A DNA stretch of 25,616 nt from Flavobacteriales bacterium (GCA_027031025.1 JALVEJ010000214.1:1-25616); one strand, 5' to 3'. Positions 13,684-21,539 are shown, counted from the stretch's first letter. Numbers and translations: made by a program. The notes: generated by a model not told the origin, from the letters alone.

Positions 13684-15903
13684 ATGAAAAAGTTTATTGT
13701 TCCGGTTGTGTTTTTTTTCGGTTTTATGGTGTTTGCCCAAAGTGTCGATTCGCTGCATAAACCTAAAATAGGCTTGGTTTTGAGCGGTGGCGGCGCCAAA
13801 GGTTTGGCACATATTGGGCTGTTGAAGACTTTGGAAAAATATCATATTCACCCGGATTATATAGGCGGAACGAGTATGGGCGCCATTATTGGAAGCTTGT
13901 ATGCGACAGGCTATTCTGCTGATCAAATTGACTCGATTTTTCATCGGATAGATTTCGAAAAGATACTTTATAACCAGCTGAATCGTAAGTATTTAAATAA
14001 TTTTGAAAAAGAACGTGGCAAACGTTTTATTATCAATTTTCCGGTGTCGTTAAAAACGATGAGCGTACAATTGCCAAGAGGTTTGTCCGATTCACAGCAG
14101 ATGTTTAATTTATTGGCAAAAGTGTTACAGCCGGCGCATCAAGTTGATGATTTTTCACACTTGCAAACCCCATATATTTGTCTGTCAACAGATATTGTAA
14201 CGGGCAAACAGGTTTTGTTTAATCGCGGATTTTTGCCGGCTGCTGTTACGGCAAGCGCCTTATTGCCAAGTGTTTATAAGCCATTGGACGATGGCGGCAA
14301 ACTCCTGCTCGATGGGGGTATTGTCAATAATTATCCGGTACGCGAAGTCAAAGATATGGGGGCTGATTTTATCATTGGGAGTGATGTGCAAGGTAAAATT
14401 TTGGCTAAAAAAGATATCAAGGATATGGCATCTATTTTAGATCAGATTATAAGTTTTGGTATGTATAAAGAGATGCCTCTAAAAAAGGCTATGACCGACT
14501 TGTATATACACCCTGACATTAATGGATTTGGTGTAACAAGCTTTGAAAACATCGACACAATTATAGCGCGGGGAAGCCGGGCGGCGGAACAACAACTACA
14601 ACATTTTTCCGGTTTGAAACAATTGCAATCTGATAAACCTGTAAAAAAATTACATTATCAAACACCCGATAGTTTATTGTTTGATCGTATTGTGTTAATA
14701 GGCCAAAAGAATTTTAACCGTGATTATGTTTTGGGAAAAATAGGTATCAGACCGCATGAAAAAATTTCTTATCATGATTTTTTGGACGGTATTAATAATT
14801 TGATTGGCTCGGACAATTTTGAAAAAGTGCATTATCGTTTTAAAAAGGAGCAAGGTTTACAATATTTATATTTAGACCTGAAAGAACGGATGCATAAAGC
14901 ATCGATGAATTTGGGGTTTCATTATAATGATTTGTATAAAATAAATGTCATTGCCAATTTTCAAAACAAACGGATTTTTACCAATAACGATATGTTGTCG
15001 GTGGATGTGATAGGGGGCAATTATTTTCGATATAACTTTGATTATATTATCGATAACGGATTTAAATTGAGTTGGGGTTTTCATAGTGATTTACACCGGT
15101 TTGCGCATCGTGTCAATGCCGGCGACTTGTTTGCCGAGCAACACTATTCGGTAAATAAATTGGATTTCAACTTTTATAAAATATCTAATAAATTATATTT
15201 TCAAGGCAATTTGAATCATTTTTTGTATTTGAAAATGGGTATGGCGCATCAATATAAAAAATTGTATACCTATGTCTTTTCAAGTCAACAAGATGATGCC
15301 TACTATTTTGGCAAGAATCATTATTTTGGCAATTTTGCTTCTGTCAATTTTGATAGTCGCGATGATTTTGACTTCCCGACCAAAGGTTTGTATTTTAAAA
15401 TCAAATGGGATTATATATGGGGTTCATCCGATTTTTACCGTGATTTTAATCCGTATTCGCTTTATACTTTTAAGTTTAATTGGACACAACGTTTGACCCG
15501 GTTTTGGTTGGTGCAACCGCAAGTGGTTTCGGGTTTACATTACAGTAAAGATTATAGTTATGAAAATATTTTTTATGTAGGCGGCATGAACACTTATGAC
15601 AATTACAACCAAATTTCGGGTTTTAAACCTTTGCCGGTTTTGTCCATTAGCGCAACAAAATTAGGCGCTTTTTCATTTAATAATATTTTTCAACTATATA
15701 AAAACCATTTTGTAGAACTGGGTGGACATTTGTTATTTTATGACAAGAGCAATGATTTGTTGCCCGAAAGTTCTAAAAGTTTATATGGTTATCATATAGG
15801 TTACGGCTTTAAATCTTTTTTGGGACCTTTTCGAATTAATTTCGGACGTGTGCCACAATGGCAACAAAACACTTTTAACATTGCGCTTGGATATAATTTT
15901 TAG
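13684..15903 (+). CDS. PlpD-like patatin phospholipase with POTRA and outer-membrane barrel (type Vd secretion)
   Basis: A 739-residue protein; ATG 13684 precedes a signal peptide (MKKFIVPVVFFFGFMVFAQ), whereas the in-frame TTG at 13678 lies closer to the RNA element. The patatin domain (~27-290) has the oxyanion loop GGGAKG at 35-40, the nucleophile S64 in GTSMG, and the catalytic aspartate D210 in DGG, so the Ser/Asp dyad is complete. A POTRA-like module follows at about 332-402 (DRIVLIGQKNFNRDYVLGKIGIRP), and the last ~335 residues are a BamA/TpsB-like barrel with strands such as KLYFQGNLNHFLYLKMGMAHQYKK and NFDSRDDFDFPTKGLYFKIKW, ending in phenylalanine. This is the architecture of PlpD (Pseudomonas) and FplA (Fusobacterium): a lipase exported through its own barrel. 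Natural lipid substrate unknown. Confidence 0.93.
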   Translation: MKKFIVPVVFFFGFMVFAQSVDSLHKPKIGLVLSGGGAKGLAHIGLLKTLEKYHIHPDYIGGTSMGAIIGSLYATGYSADQIDSIFHRIDFEKILYNQLNRKYLNNFEKERGKRFIINFPVSLKTMSVQLPRGLSDSQQMFNLLAKVLQPAHQVDDFSHLQTPYICLSTDIVTGKQVLFNRGFLPAAVTASALLPSVYKPLDDGGKLLLDGGIVNNYPVREVKDMGADFIIGSDVQGKILAKKDIKDMASILDQIISFGMYKEMPLKKAMTDLYIHPDINGFGVTSFENIDTIIARGSRAAEQQLQHFSGLKQLQSDKPVKKLHYQTPDSLLFDRIVLIGQKNFNRDYVLGKIGIRPHEKISYHDFLDGINNLIGSDNFEKVHYRFKKEQGLQYLYLDLKERMHKASMNLGFHYNDLYKINVIANFQNKRIFTNNDMLSVDVIGGNYFRYNFDYIIDNGFKLSWGFHSDLHRFAHRVNAGDLFAEQHYSVNKLDFNFYKISNKLYFQGNLNHFLYLKMGMAHQYKKLYTYVFSSQQDDAYYFGKNHYFGNFASVNFDSRDDFDFPTKGLYFKIKWDYIWGSSDFYRDFNPYSLYTFKFNWTQRLTRFWLVQPQVVSGLHYSKDYSYENIFYVGGMNTYDNYNQISGFKPLPVLSISATKLGAFSFNNIFQLYKNHFVELGGHLLFYDKSNDLLPESSKSLYGYHIGYGFKSFLGPFRINFGRVPQWQQNTFNIALGYNF

Positions 15904-16020
15904 GTAAATGAAGTTTTGTCTTTATAGATCAAGATTTCGCTGATGTAAAACACGTTGATAAACAGCAAGTTATGTTTTTTGGAATGGAGTTTGTATGAAG
16001 CTGATAAAATAATTATTACT

Positions 16021-16788
16021 ATGAAACAATTTTTTCCACTATTTATTTTTTTCATGCTTTTACAACCGGTTAAGTCACAAGATTTGGCTTACAAACCCGG
16101 GGAACATTTTAAGTTCAAAATTCATTATGGGATTTTCAATGCCGGTTATGCTACTTTGGACTTAAAAACCGGTGTTTTTAAAGGTAAAAATTTATATCAT
16201 GCCATAGGAAAAGGTTGGACAACCGGAATCTCACGTTGGTTTATGGAAGTCAATGATTTGTATGAAAGTTATTTCGATTCTTATAACCGCCCCTATCGTT
16301 TTATTAGAAAAATTGACGAAGGTGGCTATACAATGGATAAAGAATTGCATTTTGACGAAACCCGTCACAAAGTTTTGGTGATTAATAAAGAAAAAAATAC
16401 TGCCAAAGAATATACCACACCGCAACGTGTTCACGATATGGTTTCAGTGTTTTATTATTTGCGAAATTATGACACGTCCAACCTAAAACCCGGTGATGAA
16501 ATCAGTGTGGATTTATTCTTGGATGAAGAAATTTTTCCGTTCAAACTCAAATTTTTGGGTAAAGATATATTAAATACAAAAATGGGAAAAATTCGCAGTT
16601 TAAAATTCAGACCACTAGTGCAATCAGGACGCATCTTTAAAGAAGACGAAAGTTTGACGGTTTGGGTTAGTGACGATCAAAACAAAATGCCATTACTCAT
16701 AAAAGCCAAATTAATGGTTGGCTCACTCAAAGCCAGCTTAATAGAATATCAAGGTTTAAAATATCCTGTCAATTTTGTAGAAGATTAA
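16021..16788 (+). CDS. DUF3108 domain-containing periplasmic protein
   Basis: A 255-residue protein with start at ATG 16021, where a signal peptide begins (MKQFFPLFIFFMLLQPVKSQ). The mature protein reads YKPGEHFKFKIHYGIFNAGYATLDLKTG at its start, the typical opening of DUF3108, followed by alternating strands and a region LKPGDEISVDLFLDEEIFPFKLKFLGKD, ending LTVWVSDDQNKMPLLIKAKLMVGSLKASL. The fold is a lipid-carrier-like beta structure in relatives, but no activity is established. It is likely a monocistron: a terminator lies at 16822-16847. In-frame sequence upstream to a TTG at 15955 is not protein-like. Confidence 0.85.
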   Translation: MKQFFPLFIFFMLLQPVKSQDLAYKPGEHFKFKIHYGIFNAGYATLDLKTGVFKGKNLYHAIGKGWTTGISRWFMEVNDLYESYFDSYNRPYRFIRKIDEGGYTMDKELHFDETRHKVLVINKEKNTAKEYTTPQRVHDMVSVFYYLRNYDTSNLKPGDEISVDLFLDEEIFPFKLKFLGKDILNTKMGKIRSLKFRPLVQSGRIFKEDESLTVWVSDDQNKMPLLIKAKLMVGSLKASLIEYQGLKYPVNFVED

Positions 16789-16821
16789 TCATAAATTTAT
16801 ATCATTCTAACATTATAACTG

Positions 16822-16847
16822 CCGGACAAAAAGTCCGGTGTTTTTTT
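16822..16847 (+). terminator. intrinsic terminator after the DUF3108 gene
   Basis: CCGGAC (16822-16827) and GTCCGG (16833-16838) form a GC-rich stem around AAAAA, followed by TG and seven T residues (16841-16847). Confidence 0.88.
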
Positions 16848-16848
16848 A

Positions 16849-16856
16849 TATCTTTA
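16849..16856 (+). promoter_or_regulatory. -7 promoter box for the HsdR_N-GT2-murQ operon
   Basis: TATCTTTA, one base off TAnnTTTG, begins two bases after the T-tract of the preceding terminator and ends 24 bases before the ATG at 16881. The -33 region would lie in the terminator stem; no TTTG is visible. Confidence 0.4.
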
Positions 16857-16880
16857 CTGCTGTAATTTAAGAGAGATTTT

Positions 16881-17327
16881 ATGCAAAAACTTAATTTTCC
16901 GGAATATGATTTCAAACTCAAAAAGCAGGATGGAAAATTGTTGATTTTTGATGTCATTCGAAAAAAAAATGTTGTTTTGACACCCGAAGAATGGGTGCGA
17001 CAGCACACTTTACAATATTTAATTCACGATAAAAATTATCCAAAAAATTTAATAGCGGTTGAAAAAGAATTACAAATCAATCAAACCAAAAGACGATTTG
17101 ACATTGTTGTTTTTAACCGGCAAATGCATCCGCAAATTTTGGTAGAATGCAAAGCGCCTTCTGTTAAGATTGCACAAAACACTTTTGACCAAGCCAATCA
17201 ATATAATTGGTTATTAAAAGCCCCTTTTTTATTTTTGACAAACGGGATGAAACATTATATTTGTCAAATTGATTTTGAAGCCAATCAATTTAGATTTTTA
17301 AAAGAATTACCGGAAAATCGCTCATGA
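16881..17327 (+). CDS. HsdR N-terminal-like (PD-(D/E)XK fold) protein, stand-alone
   Basis: A 148-residue cytoplasmic protein similar to the N-terminal nuclease domain of type I restriction subunit HsdR. The nuclease-like core is visible: D74 in RRFDIVVF and E89-C-K91 in ILVECKAP give D...ExK spacing, followed by QANQYNWLL (motif QxxxY, Q107-Y108 region) as in RecB/HsdR folds, and E61 upstream. There is no helicase domain and no hsdM or hsdS gene here, so it is not a restriction system. Stand-alone HSDR_N proteins are common in flavobacteria next to a glycosyltransferase gene; their role is unknown. Its TGA overlaps the ATG of the glycosyltransferase gene by four bases. Confidence 0.82.
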   Translation: MQKLNFPEYDFKLKKQDGKLLIFDVIRKKNVVLTPEEWVRQHTLQYLIHDKNYPKNLIAVEKELQINQTKRRFDIVVFNRQMHPQILVECKAPSVKIAQNTFDQANQYNWLLKAPFLFLTNGMKHYICQIDFEANQFRFLKELPENRS

Positions 17328-18277
17328 AAATTGCAGTCGTCATCTTAAACTGGAACGGACAAAAGTTGCTTAAAGAATTTTTGCCCTCTGTGGTTCAATA
17401 TTCTCGAGAAGCCGCCGTATATGTTATTGATAATGCCTCAACCGATGATTCAGTATTATATATTAAAAATAAATTTCCTGATGTCCAATTGGTGCAACTG
17501 GATCAAAACTATGGTTATGCCGGTGGCTACAATCGTGGATTGCAACAAATAGATGCCGATATTTATGCGCTGGTTAATTCGGATATCGAAGTAACTGCGA
17601 ATTGGTTATTGCCTGTTTTATATACATTTGAGAAGGAATCTGATACAGTAATCATTCAACCTAAAATCAAAGATTACAAGAACAAAAAAAAGTTTGAATA
17701 TGCCGGCGCTGCCGGTGGATTTTTAGATTTTTTCGGGTATCCTTATTGTGATGGACGCATCATGTTCAATGTTGAAGAAGACAAAGGACAATATAACCAA
17801 CCAAAAGAAATATTTTGGGCTTCCGGTGCTTGTTTTTTTATCAGAAAAGAGACCTTTGACCAGCATAAAGGATTTGATGAAAGTTTTTTTGCGCATCAAG
17901 AAGAAATTGATTTGTGTTGGCGTATTAAACATACCGGAAAACAAGTAAAATATGTTTCCGAATCGGAAGTGTATCATTTGGGCGGTGCCAGTTTAGATAA
18001 GCAAAGTCCGTTTAAAACCTATTTAAATTTTAGAAACAACTTGATGATGCTGCTCAAAAATTTACCGGCATTTCTTGTTTTTCCGGTCATTTTTAGCCGT
18101 TTGATTTTAGACGGATTAGCCGGTATCGTTTTTTTGTTACAAGGCAAACCCCAACATACTTGGGCAGTGGTTAAAGCGCATTTCGGATTTTACAAACGTA
18201 TACCCGAAGTTTTAAGAAAAAGACCCGAAAAGATTATTAAAAAATATTATAACCGAATTAGTATTTTCATAAAATGA
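17324..18277 (+). CDS. family 2 glycosyltransferase
   Basis: A 317-residue GT-A-fold enzyme of the WbbL/rhamnosyltransferase-like branch that transfers a sugar from a nucleotide donor onto a growing glycan or lipid carrier. Motifs: VVILNWNGQKLLKEFLPS at the N-terminus, VIDNASTDDS for nucleotide binding, the DxD-type ALVNSDIEV at about 87-95, and the acceptor-side motif HQEEIDLCWRIKHTGKQVKYV with VYHLGG. A hydrophobic amphipathic segment at about 245-275 (FLVFPVIFSRLILDGLAGIVFLL) suggests membrane association. Coupled on both sides by ATGA overlaps, with the HsdR_N-like gene before and murQ after. The sugar and acceptor cannot be told from sequence; linkage with murQ hints at envelope glycans, by context only. 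Confidence 0.92.
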   Translation: MKIAVVILNWNGQKLLKEFLPSVVQYSREAAVYVIDNASTDDSVLYIKNKFPDVQLVQLDQNYGYAGGYNRGLQQIDADIYALVNSDIEVTANWLLPVLYTFEKESDTVIIQPKIKDYKNKKKFEYAGAAGGFLDFFGYPYCDGRIMFNVEEDKGQYNQPKEIFWASGACFFIRKETFDQHKGFDESFFAHQEEIDLCWRIKHTGKQVKYVSESEVYHLGGASLDKQSPFKTYLNFRNNLMMLLKNLPAFLVFPVIFSRLILDGLAGIVFLLQGKPQHTWAVVKAHFGFYKRIPEVLRKRPEKIIKKYYNRISIFIK

Positions 18278-19101
18278 AAGCAGACAATTTTGAAAAAATA
18301 ACCGAAAAAGAATCGTTATATGATCATTTGGAACAAATGAGCATACGTGAATTATTGATCAATATCAACAATGAAGACAAAAAAGTGCCTTTTGCAGTTG
18401 AAAAAGCCATTCCGCAAATAGAAGCTTTGGTTGAGCAAGTGGTTGACAAACTCCAAAAAGGCGGCAGATTGTTTTATATTGGTGCCGGCACTAGTGGCAG
18501 ACTGGGTATTTTAGATGCCAGTGAATGCCCGCCAACTTTTGGCGTAGAAGACGATTTGGTAGTAGGATTGATTGCCGGTGGTGATGCTGCCATAAGAAAA
18601 GCCGTAGAAGAAGCAGAAGATAGCACTACACAAGGTTGGCAAGATTTGTTAGATAAGAATTTTAGTAACAGAGATGTTTTGGTGGGCATTGCTGCCTCAG
18701 GCACAACGCCTTATGTCGTTAGCACGGTCCAAAAAGCCCGTGAAATGGGCGCGGTAACCGGTTGTATCACCATGAATCCGGGTAGCCCTTTGGAACAAGC
18801 TGCCGAATATCCTATAACGGTTGTTGTGGGACCGGAATTTGTAACAGGTAGCAGCCGGATGAAAGCCGGAACGGCTCAAAAACTGGTATTGAATATGATT
18901 TCTACCAGTAGTTTAATCAAACTGGGACGTGTCAAAGGTAACAAAATGGTTGATATGCAATTAACCAATGCCAAGTTGGTGGACCGCGGCACTAAAATGA
19001 TTATGGATGAAACCGGTTTGTCCTATAAAGAGGCTCGACAATTGCTTTTAAAAAATGGTAGTGTGCGTCTGGCTTTAAAGAATTATTTTAATCATAAATG
19101 A
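18274..19101 (+). CDS. murQ: N-acetylmuramic acid 6-phosphate etherase
   Basis: A 275-residue SIS-domain enzyme that cleaves the lactyl ether of MurNAc-6-phosphate to give GlcNAc-6-phosphate and lactate during peptidoglycan recycling in the cytoplasm. The phosphosugar-binding loop is GAGTSGRLG (70-78), the catalytic glutamate is E84 in DASECPPTFG, and a second conserved acidic residue is E115 in AVEEAEDS. C-terminal RGTKMI and TGLSYKEARQLL are family motifs. Slightly shorter than E. coli MurQ (298), mainly at the C-terminus, with no loss of core motifs. It closes the three-gene operon; the terminator at 19196-19226 follows. No anmK, nagZ or murP gene is in the window. Confidence 0.96.
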   Translation: MKADNFEKITEKESLYDHLEQMSIRELLININNEDKKVPFAVEKAIPQIEALVEQVVDKLQKGGRLFYIGAGTSGRLGILDASECPPTFGVEDDLVVGLIAGGDAAIRKAVEEAEDSTTQGWQDLLDKNFSNRDVLVGIAASGTTPYVVSTVQKAREMGAVTGCITMNPGSPLEQAAEYPITVVVGPEFVTGSSRMKAGTAQKLVLNMISTSSLIKLGRVKGNKMVDMQLTNAKLVDRGTKMIMDETGLSYKEARQLLLKNGSVRLALKNYFNHK

Positions 19102-19195
19102 TGTTTAAAAAACGGCATTAATATTCCAAAATTCAACGAAATCAGCATTTTCTTCAATTTTAACTTATTATATGTATAAAATTCTTTTAATAATT

Positions 19196-19226
19196 GGAGG
19201 GAATCTTTAAGGATTCTCCATTTTTT
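19196..19226 (+). terminator. probable intrinsic terminator after murQ
   Basis: GGA-GG-GAATC (19196-19205) pairs with GATTC-TCC (19212-19219), with two unpaired G residues, and is followed by A and six T residues (19221-19226). It lies 95 bases after the murQ stop. Confidence 0.65.
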
Positions 19227-19248
19227 CTTATTGAATATTTTAAAAAAT

Positions 19249-19300
19249 GCTGTTTATGAGTTATAATATGCTGTTTATGTAAAAAATTAAGCCGTTTATA
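19249..19300 (+). promoter_or_regulatory. three direct repeats GCTGTTTATG at 21-bp period (candidate operator)
   Basis: GCTGTTTATG occurs at 19249-19258 and 19270-19279, and GCCGTTTATA at 19291-19300. The three starts are exactly 21 bp apart, two turns of B-DNA, so all face the same side of the helix. The first two copies are preceded by AT, giving a shared 12-mer. The last repeat ends six bases before the -33 TTTG of the following promoter, where a transcription activator array would bind. Confidence 0.7.
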
Positions 19301-19306
19301 ATTTTT

Positions 19307-19339
19307 TTTGCAATTTTTTAGGTAACTTTTGTAACTTTG
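19307..19339 (+). promoter_or_regulatory. promoter of the 147-residue lipoprotein gene
   Basis: TTTG at 19307-19310, a 21-base spacer and a perfect TAACTTTG at 19332-19339. Transcription would begin near 19345, about 32 bases before the ATG. Confidence 0.65.
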
Positions 19340-19376
19340 CCCTGTTTTATATTGTTAACCTAAAATTTGTATTACT

Positions 19377-19820
19377 ATGAAAAATTATGCTCTCCTCTTC
19401 TTTTTAGCTTTGAGTATTGTGTCTTGTACTTTAAAAGACGATTTTAAAGACTTGGACAAAGAAACTGCCATTGGATTACTAACCGCTCATAAATGGCATG
19501 GTGTAAAAGCGACCAGATATTTAAATGACAAAGAACAAAGTAGCCAAGATTTGTCAAAACAAATGGTAACTTTTAATACCGAACGTGATTTTATTAAAAC
19601 AGTCAATGGGGTAGTTGTTATTGATGGAAATTGGCACTGGATGGATAATCCGGAGATTCCTACCGTCATGATACAATATCCATCACCTGCCGGTTCTAAT
19701 CAAAATGAAATTTATGAGTTAAAAATCAACATCTTGACTGATGATTACCTTGAATACAGTATCTACGATACTGATGCTAACGGACAAACAATCCGCGATG
19801 ATTATTTCTTTCAAAAGTAA
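19377..19820 (+). CDS. lipocalin-like small lipoprotein
   Basis: A 147-residue protein with a lipoprotein signal (MKNYALLFFLALSIVSC, lipobox SIVSC with C17). The mature part looks like the small lipocalin-like proteins of Bacteroidota: an N-terminal helix and HKWHGVKATRYLND, then a series of short strands (QMVTFNTERDFIKT, VIDGNWHWMDNPEIPTVMIQYP, YELKINILTDDYLEYSIYDTD) closing with DDYFFQK. Function is unknown; members are usually anchored to the outer membrane. It has its own well-defined promoter with three phased repeats upstream and a terminator at 19852-19886, so it is singly and perhaps tightly regulated. Confidence 0.75.
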   Translation: MKNYALLFFLALSIVSCTLKDDFKDLDKETAIGLLTAHKWHGVKATRYLNDKEQSSQDLSKQMVTFNTERDFIKTVNGVVVIDGNWHWMDNPEIPTVMIQYPSPAGSNQNEIYELKINILTDDYLEYSIYDTDANGQTIRDDYFFQK

Positions 19821-19836
19821 TCAAAAGTTAAAGTAA

Positions 19837-20064
19837 TTAAGATGCTTCATTAATCTCCTGTTTTGTTAAGACAGGAGATTTTTTTATATAGGCTTTTAAA
19901 TGAGGTTTGTCAGCCAAAAATTCGGTTAACCAAATATTAAGTTCTCGCTGTTCATAAGGCAATAAAGCTTTGTGAGATTTTTCTAATTCTTTAATAAATA
20001 ACTCGGGATTAAAACTCACTTTTTCAAGAATTGTAATGGTATAATTATAAAATGCTCTTGCCAT
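19837..20064 (-). CDS. conserved small flavobacterial protein, 75 residues
   Basis: A 75-residue soluble protein, mostly helical, beginning MARAFYNYTITILEKVSFNPELFIKELEKSHKALLPYEQRELNIWL. I recall closely similar small proteins (YTKTILEKVSF..ELF.KEL) in other flavobacteria; none has a known function. It is convergent with the lipoprotein gene (16-base gap), and the hairpin that ends that gene's transcript lies inside the last codons of this one. No promoter of the usual type is evident in front of it. Confidence 0.65.
   Translation of the reverse strand: MARAFYNYTITILEKVSFNPELFIKELEKSHKALLPYEQRELNIWLTEFLADKPHLKAYIKKSPVLTKQEINEAS
19852..19886 (+). terminator. intrinsic terminator after lipoprotein gene, inside the convergent small CDS
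   Basis: AATCTCCTGT (19852-19861) and ACAGGAGATT (19871-19880) are perfect complements around a 9-base loop, followed by T residues to about 19885. It works for the plus strand only; the minus strand has no U-run on its exit side. The hairpin codes for residues near the C-terminus of the small minus-strand protein. Confidence 0.88.
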
Positions 20065-20176
20065 TGAATATACTGTTTTAAGTTGTTATAAATATAATGA
20101 ATTAATGTCTTAATTATTGTATCAAATAACATAAATAATTGTTAAAATTTACATTCATAAAATTTTTTGATAATCT

Positions 20177-20184
20177 TATCTTTG
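20177..20184 (+). promoter_or_regulatory. -7 promoter box of trmH-like gene
   Basis: TATCTTTG, a perfect match to TAnnTTTG, followed by C, ends 17 bases before the start codon at 20202. No -33 TTTG at normal spacing. Confidence 0.6.
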
Positions 20185-20201
20185 CATATTAAAACAAACT
20201 G

Positions 20202-20858
20202 ATGAAAGCATACATCTCATATTTAGAAAATTTTGTAACCGAAAATCGCATAGCCATATTTAAAAAAGTTTTGTCTCAACGCACACGATTTTTTACGGCT
20301 GTTCTAGAAGATTTATATCAAATGCATAATGTCAGTGCTGTTGTGCGCAGTGCCGATATTTTTGGTTGGCAAGATTTGCATATCGTTCAAAAGAAATATG
20401 ACCCCAAATTGTCGCACGCCATTGCCAAAGGCGCTGAAAAATGGTTGGATATTCACCGTTATGCGCAAACGCAAGATGCTATTGATCATTTAAAACAAAA
20501 AGGATACAAAATTGTAGCCACTACCCCGCACACCAATGATGTCAGCTTGCCCGATTTTGATTATACCCAACCGGCAGCATTCTTTTTCGGCGTAGAAAAA
20601 GATGGCTTGTCTGAACAAGTCATGGATCAAGCCGATGTGTTTTTAAAAATACCGATGTATGGTTTTACCGAAAGTTTTAATATCAGTGTAGCCGCTGCTA
20701 TTATTATGCACAGTGTTACCGAATCGCTGCGTGCTTCCGATATCAATTGGCAATTACCGGAACAAGAGCAAGAAAATATTTATAAACAATGGCTTGAAAA
20801 AAGCATCAAGCGTATCGATTTGATTAAGAAGGATTATATGGAAAAATTTGGAATTTAA
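20202..20858 (+). CDS. trmH: TrmH/SpoU-family RNA 2'-O-methyltransferase, probably tRNA Gm18
   Basis: A 218-residue SPOUT methyltransferase. The three SpoU motifs are present in order: motif 1 NVSAVVRSADIFG (43-55, with the catalytic arginine in VRS), motif 2 FFFGVEKDGLSEQV (about 127-140) and motif 3 IPMYGFTESFNISVAAAIIMH (about 150-170) that forms the AdoMet knot. The N-terminal helix with LSQRTRFFTAVLEDLYQMHN and the C-terminal extension fit tRNA (guanosine-18-2'-O)-methyltransferase rather than the longer rRNA enzymes, though the exact RNA target cannot be proven from sequence. It uses a clear -7 box close to its start. Confidence 0.88.
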   Translation: MKAYISYLENFVTENRIAIFKKVLSQRTRFFTAVLEDLYQMHNVSAVVRSADIFGWQDLHIVQKKYDPKLSHAIAKGAEKWLDIHRYAQTQDAIDHLKQKGYKIVATTPHTNDVSLPDFDYTQPAAFFFGVEKDGLSEQVMDQADVFLKIPMYGFTESFNISVAAAIIMHSVTESLRASDINWQLPEQEQENIYKQWLEKSIKRIDLIKKDYMEKFGI

Positions 20859-20953
20859 TACAAGTTGCCTTGTTCCGAAAAACCGTTGATTCAAAAATCT
20901 GTAAAGATCAAGAAGAAGCTGTATTTATACACATCTATTATGCTTTTTTTATG

Positions 20954-20961
20954 TATTTTTG
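20954..20961 (+). promoter_or_regulatory. -7 promoter box of DUF302 lipoprotein gene
   Basis: TATTTTTG, matching TAnnTTTG, ends 20 bases before the ATG at 20982. This placement also argues against the longer in-frame reading from 20865. Confidence 0.55.
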
Positions 20962-20981
20962 TCCATCAAAAAAATAAAAAA

Positions 20982-21539
20982 ATGAATAAAATAGTCCTCG
21001 TAGTCAGTTTTACTCTTATAATGTTTGCTTGTCAAAACCAATCTAACCAAACACTCCAAAAACCTAAAACGCCTCAAAAAGAAAGTGTAGAACGCCAAGC
21101 CGATCACAGCCAAACCCGATTTGTCTTATTCCAAAGCGATTATGACCCGAAAACCACCTATCAAAAAATGAAATCATATCTGGAAGAACAAGGCATGTTT
21201 TATCCGCGCGTAGTAGATCATGAAACAGCGGCAAAAAATGCCAATATGGAACTTAACACTATTTATTTAGTGGTTTTTGGCAATCCTAAAATGGGAACTT
21301 TGTTGATGCAAGAAAATCCGGAAGTAGGAATTGAACTGCCACTTAAAGCCTTGATTTACAAGGACGATGAAGGACGCACTTGGGTGATGTATAAAAAAAT
21401 GGATTATTTAAAAGATTTGTATTTTATCAAAGACCCTAACGGAGTAATTGAAAAAATGAACAAACTGCAAGCCGGTTTTAAACAAGCGGTTATCAATCCT
21501 ATTAAAACGACTCAAATTACAGATGAAGAAATGAGATAA
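20982..21539 (+). CDS. DUF302 domain lipoprotein
   Basis: A 185-residue protein. ATG 20982 begins a lipoprotein signal (MNKIVLVVSFTLIMFACQNQ, lipobox LIMFAC). After a Gln/Lys-rich linker, residues ~55-165 match DUF302: VVFGNPKMGTLLMQENPEVGIELPLKALIYKDDEGRTWVMYKKM, the GNPK.GT..M..NP.....LPL motif being distinctive. DUF302 is a small alpha/beta domain of unknown function found as secreted or cytoplasmic proteins. The frame continues upstream to a TTG at 20865, but that stretch contains the promoter box. It is a single gene: the following unit has its own promoter. Confidence 0.85.
   Translation: MNKIVLVVSFTLIMFACQNQSNQTLQKPKTPQKESVERQADHSQTRFVLFQSDYDPKTTYQKMKSYLEEQGMFYPRVVDHETAAKNANMELNTIYLVVFGNPKMGTLLMQENPEVGIELPLKALIYKDDEGRTWVMYKKMDYLKDLYFIKDPNGVIEKMNKLQAGFKQAVINPIKTTQITDEEMR

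Noticed and set aside
13503..13944. Two minus-strand open frames of about 98 residues over the RNA element and the start of the patatin gene.
   Set aside because: They overlap a well-supported coding gene on the other strand and a structured GC-rich element; their translations are not protein-like.
16881..17327. A type I restriction-modification system suggested by the HsdR-like protein.
   Set aside because: Only the small N-terminal domain is present; there is no helicase part, methyltransferase or specificity subunit, and the neighbours are glycan genes.
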